A stretch of DNA of 64,000 nucleotides from VRUE01 sp963753585. Lineage in GTDB: Bacteria > Actinomycetota > Thermoleophilia > Solirubrobacterales > 70-9. Position 1 is the first letter of the stretch. Every line of letters starts with the position of its first letter. A program made the translations under genes and the position numbers. The notes under the pieces are model-generated. The model worked only from the letters and a program-made list of their open reading frames with translations, searched no databases and had not been told where the DNA came from. Below are positions 52,803-61,875 of the stretch, one piece after another. Location of the stretch: NCBI GenBank assembly GCA_963753585.1, contig CAVWCU010000001.1, forward strand, positions 1,240,001 to 1,304,000, read 5' to 3'.

Positions 52803-53413
52803 GGGTGGTAGTCGACTGTGGGCCCCTCGTAGCCAGCGTCTATGACAGCCTGGACGACGCTCTCGCCACTCTGGAAGCCGTAGCTGACCGAGGCAGTCGG
52901 CACCGCCTGGTCGATGCGCTTGGGCCTGACGACGACGAGGGCCGGCACGCGCTCGACCCCGACGCCCTCGGTGATCGCCGCGTAGCGGGCGATCTTCGCC
53001 GCCGGCACGACGAAGGTCGAGACGCCGGGGAGCGAGCCGAGCAGGTCGGAGGTTTCGCGGACGAGACGATCGTCGATTCCACCGTCGTGGACGATGAGTA
53101 GAACGACAGTGCTGCCGGATTCATAGGCGTCGACGACCGCCGCGGGCGGCGCCGAGGTCGCCATCGGGAGGGGCGGGACCGCGGTCGAGGCCGTGGCTCC
53201 TGCTTCCAGCGTCGAGACGGCGTTTTCGACCGCTTCGCCGGGACTCGAGCCGGTCGCGCCGACGCCGTTTACGGTTGCGGCCACCTCGCCACTCGAAGCT
53301 TCTTCGCCTTCTTCGCCGCCCATCGAAGACATCAAGAAGTAGCCGACGACGATCAGCAGGACCGCGATCAGCGCGATCTGGGCGACGGGGTTGCTGTTGA
53401 GCTTCTCCCTCAT
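52799..53413 (-). CDS. Membrane-anchored thioredoxin-like hypothetical protein in the pilus operon
   Basis: 204 residues. One N-terminal helix (IALIAVLLIVVGYFLMSSM), a Ser/Ala/Gly-rich linker, then a domain with STVVLLIVHDGG, PGVSTFVVPAAK and RVPALVVVRPK that looks like a thioredoxin fold without CxxC. It overlaps the pilB start, so it is part of the pilus operon. It may act as a periplasmic assembly factor; no named family is recognised. Confidence 0.75.
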   Translation of the reverse strand: MREKLNSNPVAQIALIAVLLIVVGYFLMSSMGGEEGEEASSGEVAATVNGVGATGSSPGEAVENAVSTLEAGATASTAVPPLPMATSAPPAAVVDAYESGSTVVLLIVHDGGIDDRLVRETSDLLGSLPGVSTFVVPAAKIARYAAITEGVGVERVPALVVVRPKRIDQAVPTASVSYGFQSGESVVQAVIDAGYEGPTVDYHP

Positions 53414-53488
53414 ACGTTCGCTTATCTAGCTCGGCAGGTTCAGCCCCGAGCTTGAGCCCCGGTGCCAAGCTCGCGCGGCAACGGAGGC

Positions 53489-55056
53489 TCAGCAGTTGGC
53501 GTTGGGCGGCTGGCCGGATATGACGTCGCCGCTGCACTCGACGTAGGACTGCGGGGCGAAGTAGATCGCCGTGGGGGGCGTTTCCACAATTTCTTCTTCT
53601 TCGGTTTCTTCGCCGCCACCCCCGGTGGATTCTTTCCAGGGATTGAGGATGGTCGGCAGGATGAAGCCGCTGTCGTGTTTGACGACCGCGTTGTTGTTCA
53701 GGTGAACCGTCTTGCCGGCGATGATGCCGTAGAAGGTCGCGTTGTTTTTGAGCTCGATTTGGCTGTTGGGCGCATAGAGGACGAGCTCGTTGGTACCCGA
53801 GTTGTTCGACCATTCCACTGTGGTCGAGATCGAGGTCGAGCCGGTCAGGTAGAAGCCGGGCAGCTCGTATTTGCCCAGAGAGGGCTGGTAGCCGGTGGCG
53901 GTGATGTTGGCGTTGTTGGAGACGTCGATCTGCTTGGTCCCGGCGGAGAGTTTGCAGTTCTCGGGCGTGTCGAAGAAGACCCGCACCGTGGCGCCGGACC
54001 CCATGATCAGGTGCGAGTTGTTGCTGAGTTCGAGCTTGCAGACGAAGTAGTCGCCACCGGTGAGGGTCAGCGTCTTGTTGTTGGAGGTCGAGATCGTGCT
54101 GGTGCTCGCGTTCCAGGGCACCGTGTTCGAGAAGCTTGCCGAGTAGCTGTCGGATTCGCAGCCGGTGGGTTCTTTGGTCGGTTTCGTTTTGGTGCACTTG
54201 ACCAGCCGGTAGTTCGAGTTGCTGGTGGCATGTTCGTCGGCATGAAGCTGCTGACCGGTGGAAGTTCGAGGTTGCCTTCGGTGATTTTGTAGCCTTTGCA
54301 CTGGGTTCCGTTGTTCTCGAACGTGGCTTTTTTGCCGATGCCGTGGCGGATGTTGCCGCAGACGTTGCCGTTGTTGTGCACGTAGACATCGCCGTTGGTG
54401 CCAACACCCACACGAGCGTCGGCGTTGTTGTCGATTTCGACTTTTTCGACGCCGATCACGCCGTCGATGCCGACGCCTGTGCTCCAGTCGTTTCCGGTTT
54501 CTTCTTCTTCTTCGGTTTCTTCTTCTTCGGTTTCTTCGCTGCTGCCACCACCGGAACCGTCGCTGTTGTAGGTGACCTCGATCCGCCGGGAGACCCCGTC
54601 AGCGGTTCCGGTGGAGACGACGCACAGGTCGTAAACGCCACAGGGGGTGCCGACGGGGCTCACCCGGTAGCTGTAGGTGGCACCACCCACCGTTCCCGAC
54701 ACGGGCGGGCACCAGGCCGAGCCGCCGACCGTTTCGGCGGCGCTGGCCGTGAGCAGGCCGCTGGTGCCGACGACGAGGCAGGGGGCGGTTTCGGAGTCGA
54801 GCACGGTCGCGTAGCGGGCGAGGCGCAGCCGGGCGACGTTGGCACCGGCGTCGGCCGCGGCGATCGCACTCTTGGAGGAGTTGTCGCGCTTGGAGCCGCG
54901 CTGGACGTCGACCGTGGCGACCACGGCGGCACCGGCGAGGGCCATGCTGGCGATCATCCCGAAGAGCGCGACCGGCAGAGCCATGCCGCGCTCGCTGCGG
55001 ATCGAGCTCGCGGAACCGGCGGCGCAATGACTCGAAGGCGGGCATCGCGACTTCAT
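53489..55056 (-). CDS. PilX-like protein with acidic tracts, one or two frameshifts
   Basis: N-terminus SERGMALPVALFGMIASMAL is a PilX-type membrane anchor and leader. Then a Cys-containing domain, an acidic tract (SSEETEEEETEEEEETG), and a bactofilin-like repetitive beta region rich in NN (VEIDNNADARVGVGTNGDV). The frame breaks near 54240 and continues HATSNSNYRLVKCTKTKPT to CSGDVISGQPPNANC. A better leader, MPAFESLRRRFREL from ATG 55045, lies in another frame, so a second break near 55005 is likely. The second acidic tract is GEETEEEEIVET. Confidence 0.7.
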
Positions 55057-55123
55057 CGGCCCTCCGCGTGATCCGCTTGAGCCGTGAAAAGCGGTAGGGG
55101 GAGCGAATGGACGCTCGTACTAC

Positions 55124-56240
55124 TTACTCGGCCGCCTGGGCGGCGAGCTGCTCGATGCCGCTGGCGCGCTGGCCGCCCGCGGCGAGCATCAGCTTGAAGT
55201 CGTGCGGGCTGGAGGCGAACTGGAGCGCCATCTCCTCGCTGATCTTGCCCTCCATCACATAGCCGAGCAGCGACTGGTCGAAGGTGCGCATCCCGTAGTA
55301 CTCGCCCTCGCCGATCACCTCGGTGATCTTGCCGGTCTCCTCGGGGTTCATGATCAGGTCCTGGACGCGGCCGGTGACGACCATCACCTCGGAGGCGGGC
55401 ACGCGGCCTTCGCCGGTGATGTCGGGAACGAGGCGCTGGGCGATCGCGCCCTTCAGCGTCGAGGCGAGCATCACCCGCGCCTGGTGCTGGAGGCGAGGTG
55501 GGAAGAAGTCGATGATGCGGTTGATCGTCTCGGTCGCGTCGAGGGTGTGGACGGTGGAGAGGACGAGGTGGCCGGTCTCGGCGGCGGAGAGCGCCGTGCG
55601 CACCGTCTCCTCGTCGCGCATCTCGCCGATCAGGATCACGTCGGGGTCCTGGCGAAGGACTCGCCGCATCGCCCGGCCGAAGCTTTCGGTGTCAGAGCCG
55701 ACTTCGCGCTGGTTGACGATCGAGCGTTTGTCCTGGTGCAGGTACTCGATCGGGTCCTCGAGGGTGATGATGTGGTGCGGGCGGGTGCGGTTGATGTGGT
55801 CGATCATCGCCGCCAGGGTCGTGCTCTTGCCCGAGCCGGTGGTGCCGGTGACGAGGATGATCCCGCGCTGCTCCTCGGCGAGCTTGGTGACCACCGGCGG
55901 CAGGCCGAGCTCGTCGACGGAGCGGATTTCGAAGGGGATCGCGCGGCAGACGATCGAGATCGTGCCGCGCTGCTTGAAGGTGTTGACGCGGAAGCGGGAG
56001 AGGCCCGGGATCGAGTAGGAGAAGTCGGCCTCGCCCGCCTGCTCGAACTCGGTCAGGGAGCGGGCCTCGGCGATGTCGTGGAAGGCCTTCTCGGTGTCCT
56101 CCGGCGGTCAGCGGCTCGTAGCCGTCGAGCTGGACCAGCTCGCCGTGCTGGCGGATGATCGGCTTCGAGTTGACCTTGATGTGCAGGTCGGACCCTTCAC
56201 GCTCGATCAGCGTCCGCAGCGCTTTGTCGATCTCGAACAT
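55124..56240 (-). CDS. Second PilT-family ATPase, one frameshift near the 5' end
   Basis: N-part MFEIDKALRTLIEREGSDLHIKV; the frame shifts near 56105 and the rest is a complete PilT: Walker A GTTGSGKSTT, IGEMRDEETVRTA, VLSTVHTLDATETINRIIDF. Length 3n+1. It is closest to PilT but diverges from the pilT at 49794 in the C-terminal tail. It may be PilU-like. First gene of the locus, 148 nt from rpoD. Confidence 0.88.
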
Positions 56241-56311
56241 CCCGACCTGTATCGGCCGGGAAGTCCGCGATCCTTAGTGGTGCTTCTGGCGAGTGTCCAC
56301 AGTGGCGCTGG

Positions 56312-56362
56312 CAAGGACGCAGGGACGTGGCGTGCTCCGCACGCGAGCGACCGAGGACGCCG
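56312..56362. repeat. 51-bp conserved element, family 3, copy B
   Basis: Near-identical to 36642-36693. It sits at the tip of a larger inverted repeat: 56297-56312 pairs with 56362-56377 (14 of 16). Both copies are therefore a constant core within variable complementary arms. It lies between rpoD stop and pilT2 start. Confidence 0.75.
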
Positions 56363-56388
56363 CCAGCGTCGCTGTGGCGCCGCCAGAA

Positions 56389-57495
56389 TCAGGTGACCTC
56401 GCGGAGCTTCTGTGCTTCGCCTAGCTGCTGCAGCTTCTTCAGGCTCTGGTTCTCGATCTGGCGGATGCGCTCGCGGGTGACGTTGAAGGTCCGCCCCACC
56501 TCGTCCAGCGTGCGCGGGTGCTCGCCGCCGAGGCCGTAGCGCAGCTCGAGCACGCGCCGCTCGCGGTAGGAGAGGTTCTCCAGCGCCTCCTTCAGCGCCT
56601 CTTTGGTCAGCAGGTCGGCCGCCCGGTCGAAGGGGGACTCGGCCTTCTCGTCGGCGATGAACTGGCCGAACTCCGACTCCTCCTCGTCGCCGACCGGCTT
56701 CTCCAGCGAGACCGGGGCCTGGGCGGAGCGCTTGATCGAGTCGACCTCCTCGGGGTCGATGCCGGTGACCTCGGCGATCTCCTCCGGCGTCGGCTCACGG
56801 CCCAGCTCGGTGACCAGCTTGCGCTCGGCGCGGCCGATCTTGTTCAGCTTCTCGACCACGTGGACCGGGATGCGGATCGTCCGCGCCTTGTCGGCCAGGG
56901 CGCGGGCGATCGCCTGGCGGATCCACCAGGTCGCGTAGGTGGAGAACTTGAACCCCTTGCGGTAGTCGAACTTCTCCGCCGCGCGGACCAGGCCCAGCGT
57001 GCCCTCCTGGATCAGGTCGAGGAAGGGCAGGCCCTGGTTGCGGTAGTTCTTGGCGATCGAGACGACCAGGCGCAGGTTGGACTCGACCATTTTCTGCTTC
57101 GCGTCGAGGTCGCCGCGCTCGATGCGCTTGGCGAGTTCGACCTCCTCCGCCGCGGTCAGCAGGCGGACCTTGCCGATGTCCTTGAGGAACAGCTGCAGGC
57201 TGTCCGTGGTCATGTCCGGTTTCAGGTCGAGCGCCTGTTTCTGGCGGCGCCGGCCTTTTTTCCCGGTGTCGGCGGGCATCGCTTCCGCGGCCGCTTTCTG
57301 GGCCGGGTCCATGTCCTCGACGAGCTCGATGCCCGACTTCTCGAGGTGCCCGTAGAGGTCCTCGACGTCGGACTCGTCAAGATCGACCTCCGAGACCGCG
57401 GAGGCGATGTCGCCGAAGGTCAGCACGCCAAGCTGCTGCCCTCTAGTTATGAGGCCTTTGACCTCCTCAAGCTCCTGAAGCTCTGCTACCAGCAT
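56389..57495 (-). CDS. rpoD: Primary sigma factor (sigma-70, RpoD/SigA)
   Basis: 368 residues. Region 1.1-like N-terminus, region 1.2 TDSLQLFLKDIGKVRLLTA, region 2 FLDLIQEGTLGLVRAAEKFD and FKFSTYATWWIRQAIARAL, region 3, and region 4 LRYGLGGEHPRTLDEVGRTF with VTRERIRQIE. Complete and typical of vegetative sigma factors. ATG 57495. Its own promoter lies far upstream at 57666-57694, giving a ~170-nt leader with an intrinsic terminator. Confidence 0.96.
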   Translation of the reverse strand: MLVAELQELEEVKGLITRGQQLGVLTFGDIASAVSEVDLDESDVEDLYGHLEKSGIELVEDMDPAQKAAAEAMPADTGKKGRRRQKQALDLKPDMTTDSLQLFLKDIGKVRLLTAAEEVELAKRIERGDLDAKQKMVESNLRLVVSIAKNYRNQGLPFLDLIQEGTLGLVRAAEKFDYRKGFKFSTYATWWIRQAIARALADKARTIRIPVHVVEKLNKIGRAERKLVTELGREPTPEEIAEVTGIDPEEVDSIKRSAQAPVSLEKPVGDEEESEFGQFIADEKAESPFDRAADLLTKEALKEALENLSYRERRVLELRYGLGGEHPRTLDEVGRTFNVTRERIRQIENQSLKKLQQLGEAQKLREVT

Positions 57496-57568
57496 CCTGT
57501 TAGTACTCGTTTCTTTGCGCTAGGTGGTTAGTCCTGCGACTGGAACGCCGCAGCGGGCGGAAAGTCGC

Positions 57569-57595
57569 GAAAAAACGGACCGGCAGTCCGGTCCG
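57569..57595 (-). terminator. Intrinsic terminator in the rpoD leader
   Basis: On the minus strand CGGACCGG-actg-CCGGTCCG is followed directly by TTTTTT. It lies between the rpoD promoter and its ATG, ~70 nt before the ATG. Either an attenuator or the end of a ~90-nt small RNA. Confidence 0.75.
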
Positions 57596-57665
57596 CATGG
57601 CCGATTAGTCTGCGCTGCCCCAGGCCCGTGCTGGGCATCCGGTCACCGCTCAAACGTCTGTTCGC

Positions 57666-57694
57666 ATCTTAGTCGCTTCAGTTTCTGAAGTCAA
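57666..57694 (-). promoter_or_regulatory. Sigma-70 promoter for rpoD leader
   Basis: On the minus strand: TTGACT (57694-57689), 17-nt spacer, TAAGAT (57671-57666). The spacer holds the palindrome CTTCAG-ttt-CTGAAG in plus coordinates 57676-57690, a possible operator. The -35 overlaps the divergent yihY ATG. Confidence 0.7.
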
Positions 57695-58614
57695 TGTCAA
57701 ACTCAATGCGCCAATCCCGCCCCTGGCTGCGCGCCTTCTGGCAGCGCGCGTACCGCGAGAACGTCACCGGGCTCTCGGCGATGGTCGCCTACAACCTGAT
57801 GCTGGCGGTCTTCCCGTTCGCCCTGCTCGTGCTCTTCGTCTTCGGCCAGGTGCTGAAGATCGGGGGCGTCGAGGCCAGCGTGCTCGACGACCTACAGCGC
57901 CTCTTCCCCAACGTCGAGCAGGGAACCCTCACCGACGTCCTCAACCGGATCGAGCAGAACTCGACCACGATCGGGATCGCCGCCTTCCTCGGCTCGCTCT
58001 GGATCGGCGCCTCCTTCTGGGGGGCGATGGACACCGCCTTCTGCCGCATCTACCACGTCGAGTGCCGCGGCTGGGTCGAGCAGAAGCGCTTCTCCTTCGC
58101 GATGCTCGTCGTCGTCCTCCTCTTCATCGCCGCCAGCATCTTCCTGCCGACGATGGAGAGCACGCTGATCGCCAGCACCGACCGGTTGCCGCTCGGCCTC
58201 TCCGACATCAAGGCGATCGACACGGCGCTCCTGCTCGGGGCCGCGATCCTGATCGTCTTCCTGATCTGCTGCGTGATCTTCTGGGCGGTGCCGAAAGGCC
58301 ACATGCCCTGGCGCGCGGTCTGGCCCGGCGCCGCCTTCGTCACCGTCTGCGCCGGCATCGCCAACTGGCTCTTCCCCTTCTACCTCTCCAACGTCTCCAG
58401 CCTCTCGCGCTTCGGCTCGACGCTGGGCTTCGTCCTCATCGCCCTGCTCTGGTTCTACGTGCTCAGCCTGGCGCTGCTTGCGGGTGCGGTGATCAACTCG
58501 CTGCGCCACGAGCTGCACGACACCGGTGAGCTGCCCTATGCGCCCGCAGGCTCCCCGGCAGCCCCCGACGAGGACTGCGGCTGTGTCGAGCGGACGCCGA
58601 AGAGCGCGTCGTGA
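57694..58614 (+). CDS. YihY/BrkB-family membrane protein
   Basis: 306 residues with about six membrane helices. Family signatures: ENVTGLSAMVAYNLMLAVFP, a middle loop, and YLSNVSSLSRFGSTLGFVLI followed by LLWFYVLSLALLAGAVIN. Annotated in databases as YihY, BrkB or (wrongly) RNase BN; molecular function is unproven. The C-terminal tail ends Cys-rich and acidic (DEDCGCVERTPKSAS). ATG 57694 or 57706. Divergent from rpoD. Confidence 0.9.
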   Translation: MSNSMRQSRPWLRAFWQRAYRENVTGLSAMVAYNLMLAVFPFALLVLFVFGQVLKIGGVEASVLDDLQRLFPNVEQGTLTDVLNRIEQNSTTIGIAAFLGSLWIGASFWGAMDTAFCRIYHVECRGWVEQKRFSFAMLVVVLLFIAASIFLPTMESTLIASTDRLPLGLSDIKAIDTALLLGAAILIVFLICCVIFWAVPKGHMPWRAVWPGAAFVTVCAGIANWLFPFYLSNVSSLSRFGSTLGFVLIALLWFYVLSLALLAGAVINSLRHELHDTGELPYAPAGSPAAPDEDCGCVERTPKSAS

Positions 58615-59561
58615 AGTCCCTGGACGACGTCCCGTCCGAGGCGGGCGTCGCCGCCGAAGCTGAGGCGCTCAGGGTCGCGGCGGATCACGGCGTCGAGCCA
58701 GGCCGCGGCCGGGCCGAGGACCCAGTTCTCGGGCTGTTTTTCGATCCGGGCGATGCATAAGGTCACCGCTCCCTTCTCGAGCGTCAGCTGTGCCCCGGCC
58801 CAGGGCCTGCCGGAGTCGCCGCGGCCGGCTTCCACCGCAACCTGGCAGGTGCCGTTGGAGTCAGCGTCCAGCACGATCGTGGGAGCAACCAGGAGAAAGG
58901 CCGCCTCGATGTCGAGTCGGCCGATCGGCGCAGTCACGTTCGCCATGTGGAGTCGCTCGCAGCGAGCCGCGACGCTCAGGGGGCCGATTGCGTAACGCAG
59001 CCAGGGATTGATCATGTACTCGCGGCCCCTGCTGCCCTCGTTGGGACCGAGCTCGACCTGCCCGACCAGGCGCATCGCGGAGAGTCGCCGCTCCAGCGCC
59101 GGGTAGGTGCAGTTATCTATCAGCTTGTCGAGCTCGGTCAGGGTCAGAGGACGTGCCGCCAGAGCGCGAACGATGGTCGAGGACCAGCCTCCGACCAGGG
59201 CCCTGAGCGCCACTTTGGCCGCCGCGCTATCGAGCGCGACCGGCCCGTCCGGCGCGTGCTGCAGCCAATCCTCCACCGCCTCGGCGGCGAACAGGAGATC
59301 GCGACCGAAGGGAGCCAGTTCGTAGGCGAGGATGCTGGGGCGCTTTCCGCGGCAGCGAGCCAGCACCCCTAGCTTGACCAGTTTCGAGAGATTGCCTCGC
59401 AGCGTCGACTGCGCCGGGCCGCCGAGCTCGGCGCGCAGATCGGAGAGTCGCAGTGGTCCGCCGGCCAGCGCCCTGAGGACATGCACATTCAGCGGGACGG
59501 TGAGCAGACCGAGGACGGCGGTGCCCGCTCGGGGCCGCTGATTTGCCTCAGCGGCCTGCAT
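58536..59561 (-). CDS. Double winged-helix putative regulator
   Basis: 341 residues. Two winged-helix modules: residues ~18-80 (LRALAGGPLRLSDLRAELGG, TLRGNLSKLVKLGVL) and ~115-180 (TIVRALAARPLTLTELDKLI, ALERRLSAMRLVGQVEL), then a C-terminal domain of unknown type (~185-330). ATG 59561 is chosen; the upstream frame is poor. Its 3' end overlaps yihY by 79 nt (convergent). It may be a one-component regulator; the ligand is unknown. Confidence 0.72.
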   Translation of the reverse strand: MQAAEANQRPRAGTAVLGLLTVPLNVHVLRALAGGPLRLSDLRAELGGPAQSTLRGNLSKLVKLGVLARCRGKRPSILAYELAPFGRDLLFAAEAVEDWLQHAPDGPVALDSAAAKVALRALVGGWSSTIVRALAARPLTLTELDKLIDNCTYPALERRLSAMRLVGQVELGPNEGSRGREYMINPWLRYAIGPLSVAARCERLHMANVTAPIGRLDIEAAFLLVAPTIVLDADSNGTCQVAVEAGRGDSGRPWAGAQLTLEKGAVTLCIARIEKQPENWVLGPAAAWLDAVIRRDPERLSFGGDARLGRDVVQGLHDALFGVRSTQPQSSSGAAGEPAGA

Positions 59562-59724
59562 GGACGATGCACTCCCTGACCGTTCCCTTAGAATACTTGA
59601 AAATATCGGATCAGTATATCCCGCGTACCCGATTTGACAAGAAGGTGTACGAAGCGCCTGGCGCAGGGCCGACACGGAGCGCGGGTTTGCCGGGCTGGGA
59701 CCTTAGGAGGGGCTAGCTGTAGCT

Positions 59725-60723
59725 CTAGCCATAGCGCTCGCCGATGATCGCGCGCAGCTTGGCGCGGTCGTGGCGGGCGTGAACCCGCCGTACGGTCCCG
59801 GAGCGGGAGCGCATGACGAGCGATTCGGTGGTCGCCCCAGGGCCGCGATAGCGCACGCCCTGCAGCACGTCGCCGTCGGTGACGCCCGTGGCCGAGAAGA
59901 AGACGTCCTCCCCGGAGCAGAGGTCGTTGGCGGTAAGGATGCGGTCGAGGTCATAGCCGGCGTCGAGGGCGGCGCTGCGCTCCTCGTCGTTGCGCGGCCA
60001 GAGGCGTCCGAGCAGCTGCCCCCCCATCGACTTCAGCGCCGCGGCGGAGAGCACGCCCTCGGGGGTGCCGCCGATGCCCCACAGGAGGTCGACGGGGGAG
60101 CGGTCGCTGACCGCAAGCAGCGCAGCCGAGACGTCTCCGTCGGTGATCAGGCGGATGCGGCCGCCGGCCTCTCGCACTTCGCGCATCGCGTCCTCGTGGC
60201 GGGGGCGGTCGAGCATGACCACGGTGACGTCGCCGACGCTGCCGCCCTTGCGCTCGGCGATCAGCTTCAGCGTCTCGGGAAGGGGGCGGTCGAGGTCGAG
60301 CAGGTCGGCGATCTCCTCGCCGCCGGCCATCTTCTCCATGTAGACGCAGGGCCCGGGGTCGAACATCGATCCACGCTCGGCGAGCGCGATCACGGCGAGC
60401 GCACTGGGCATGCCGAGGGCGCAGAGGCGCGTACCCTCGAGCGGGTCGACCGCGATGTCGGCCACCGGCGGGCTTCCGTCGCCGATGTGCTCGCCGTTGT
60501 AGAGCATCGGGGCCTCGTCCTTCTCCCCCTCGCCGATGACGACGACGCCGTCCATCGAAACCGAGTCGAGGACGAAGCGCATCGCGTCGACCGCGGCCTG
60601 GTCGGCGGCGATCTTGTCGCCTCGGCCGACCCAGCGGGCCGCTGCGAGCGCTGCCGCCTCGGTTACTCGCACCAGCTCCAGGGCGAGGTTGCGGTCGGGC
60701 TTGGGCTGCGAGGTCTCCCCCAT
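59725..60723 (-). CDS. glpX: Fructose-1,6-bisphosphatase, class II
   Basis: 332 residues. GlpX motifs: VIGEGEKDEAPML (metal site), VDPLEGTRLCALGMPSAL, MLDRPRHEDAMREVREAG and LWGIGGTPEGVLSAAALKSMGG. Li-sensitive sugar phosphatase for gluconeogenesis; the only FBPase type in most actinobacteria. ATG 60723, with 27 nt to the divergent LLM gene. Confidence 0.95.
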   Translation of the reverse strand: MGETSQPKPDRNLALELVRVTEAAALAAARWVGRGDKIAADQAAVDAMRFVLDSVSMDGVVVIGEGEKDEAPMLYNGEHIGDGSPPVADIAVDPLEGTRLCALGMPSALAVIALAERGSMFDPGPCVYMEKMAGGEEIADLLDLDRPLPETLKLIAERKGGSVGDVTVVMLDRPRHEDAMREVREAGGRIRLITDGDVSAALLAVSDRSPVDLLWGIGGTPEGVLSAAALKSMGGQLLGRLWPRNDEERSAALDAGYDLDRILTANDLCSGEDVFFSATGVTDGDVLQGVRYRGPGATTESLVMRSRSGTVRRVHARHDRAKLRAIIGERYG

Positions 60724-60750
60724 CGGCCCGGCAGGCTATAAGGTCGGCCG

Positions 60751-61683
60751 GTGGCTCAACGCTGGGGACTGACTCTGCCGCTGCCGGGACTCTCGCTCGC
60801 GGCCCACGAGGAGCTGGTGAAGCGGGCTGAGGCCGGCGGCTACACCGATTTCTGGAGCGGCGAGACGAACGGGCCAGACGGATTCACGCCGCTGGCGCTG
60901 AGCGCCGCCTGGACCGAGCGTGCGAGGCTCGGAACCGGGATCGTCGGCGTCTTCCAGCGCGGCCCGGCGCTGCTGGCGCAGGAGGCCGCGGCGCTGGCCA
61001 GCGCCTCTGACGGGCGCTTCGTCCTCGGCATCGGCTCCTCCTCGGACCGGATCGTCGAAGGCTGGAACGGCATCCCCTTCGAGCGCCCCCTGGGCAAGGT
61101 GCGCGAGACGCTCGAGTTCCTCCGGGTGGCGCTCGAGGGCGAGCGCACGTCCACCGGGTTCAAGCTGGAGACAGCCCCGGCGGAGCGGGTGCCGATCGTG
61201 CTCGCGGCCCTGCGGGGCAAGATGCTCGAGCTGGCGGTCGAGCGGGCCGACGGCGCCTTCACCAACTTCCTGCCGCTAGACGGTCTGCCCAAGGTGGCCG
61301 CGCAGCTGGAGGGGGCACCCGACGGGTTCGAGCTGCTCTGCCGCTTCTTCTGCCTGCCGGGCGAGCGCGAGACGGTCGAGCCACTGGCGCGCTTCATGTT
61401 CTCCTCCTACATCACGGTGCCGGTCTACGCCGCCTTCTACCGCTGGCTCGGATACGGCGATGAGATCGACCCGATGATCGCCGCCTGGGAGTCGGGCGAC
61501 CGCCAGGGCGCCGCCGCCGCGGCCCCCTGGGACCTGATCGAGGCAATGTTCATCTTCGGCTCTCCCGAGCAGATGAGGGAGAGGATCGACGCCTTCGTAG
61601 AGGGCGGCGTCACCCTGCCGATCCTCACCCCAATCACGACCCCTGACAAGCTCGGCGAGTTGATCGAGGCTTTGGCTCCTTAG
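60751..61683 (+). CDS. LLM-class F420-dependent oxidoreductase
   Basis: 310 residues, luciferase-like TIM barrel. MAQRWGLTLPLPGLSLAAHEEL, GTGIVGVFQRGPALLAQEAA and FVLGIGSSSDRIVEGWNGI are typical of actinobacterial F420-dependent enzymes. Substrate unknown. GTG 60751. Convergent with egtD, separated by a 270-nt gap that holds a strong palindrome. Confidence 0.86.
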   Translation: MAQRWGLTLPLPGLSLAAHEELVKRAEAGGYTDFWSGETNGPDGFTPLALSAAWTERARLGTGIVGVFQRGPALLAQEAAALASASDGRFVLGIGSSSDRIVEGWNGIPFERPLGKVRETLEFLRVALEGERTSTGFKLETAPAERVPIVLAALRGKMLELAVERADGAFTNFLPLDGLPKVAAQLEGAPDGFELLCRFFCLPGERETVEPLARFMFSSYITVPVYAAFYRWLGYGDEIDPMIAAWESGDRQGAAAAAPWDLIEAMFIFGSPEQMRERIDAFVEGGVTLPILTPITTPDKLGELIEALAP

Positions 61684-61875
61684 CGGGGAGGGCACCCACC
61701 AGCCCTTTCGAGGCACGCAAGCTCAAGCTCCGACTCCGAGGAACACAAGCTCGAACTCCCGTTCCGGAGCACCGGCGAGCTTCTTAGTTCCCAAGCTTTT
61801 ATTCCCCGTTCCGTCTTCGCAGGCTCCAAGCCTTTCGGGTCCCGTATCCGACAGACGGGAGCTTGTTGGGCGTGA

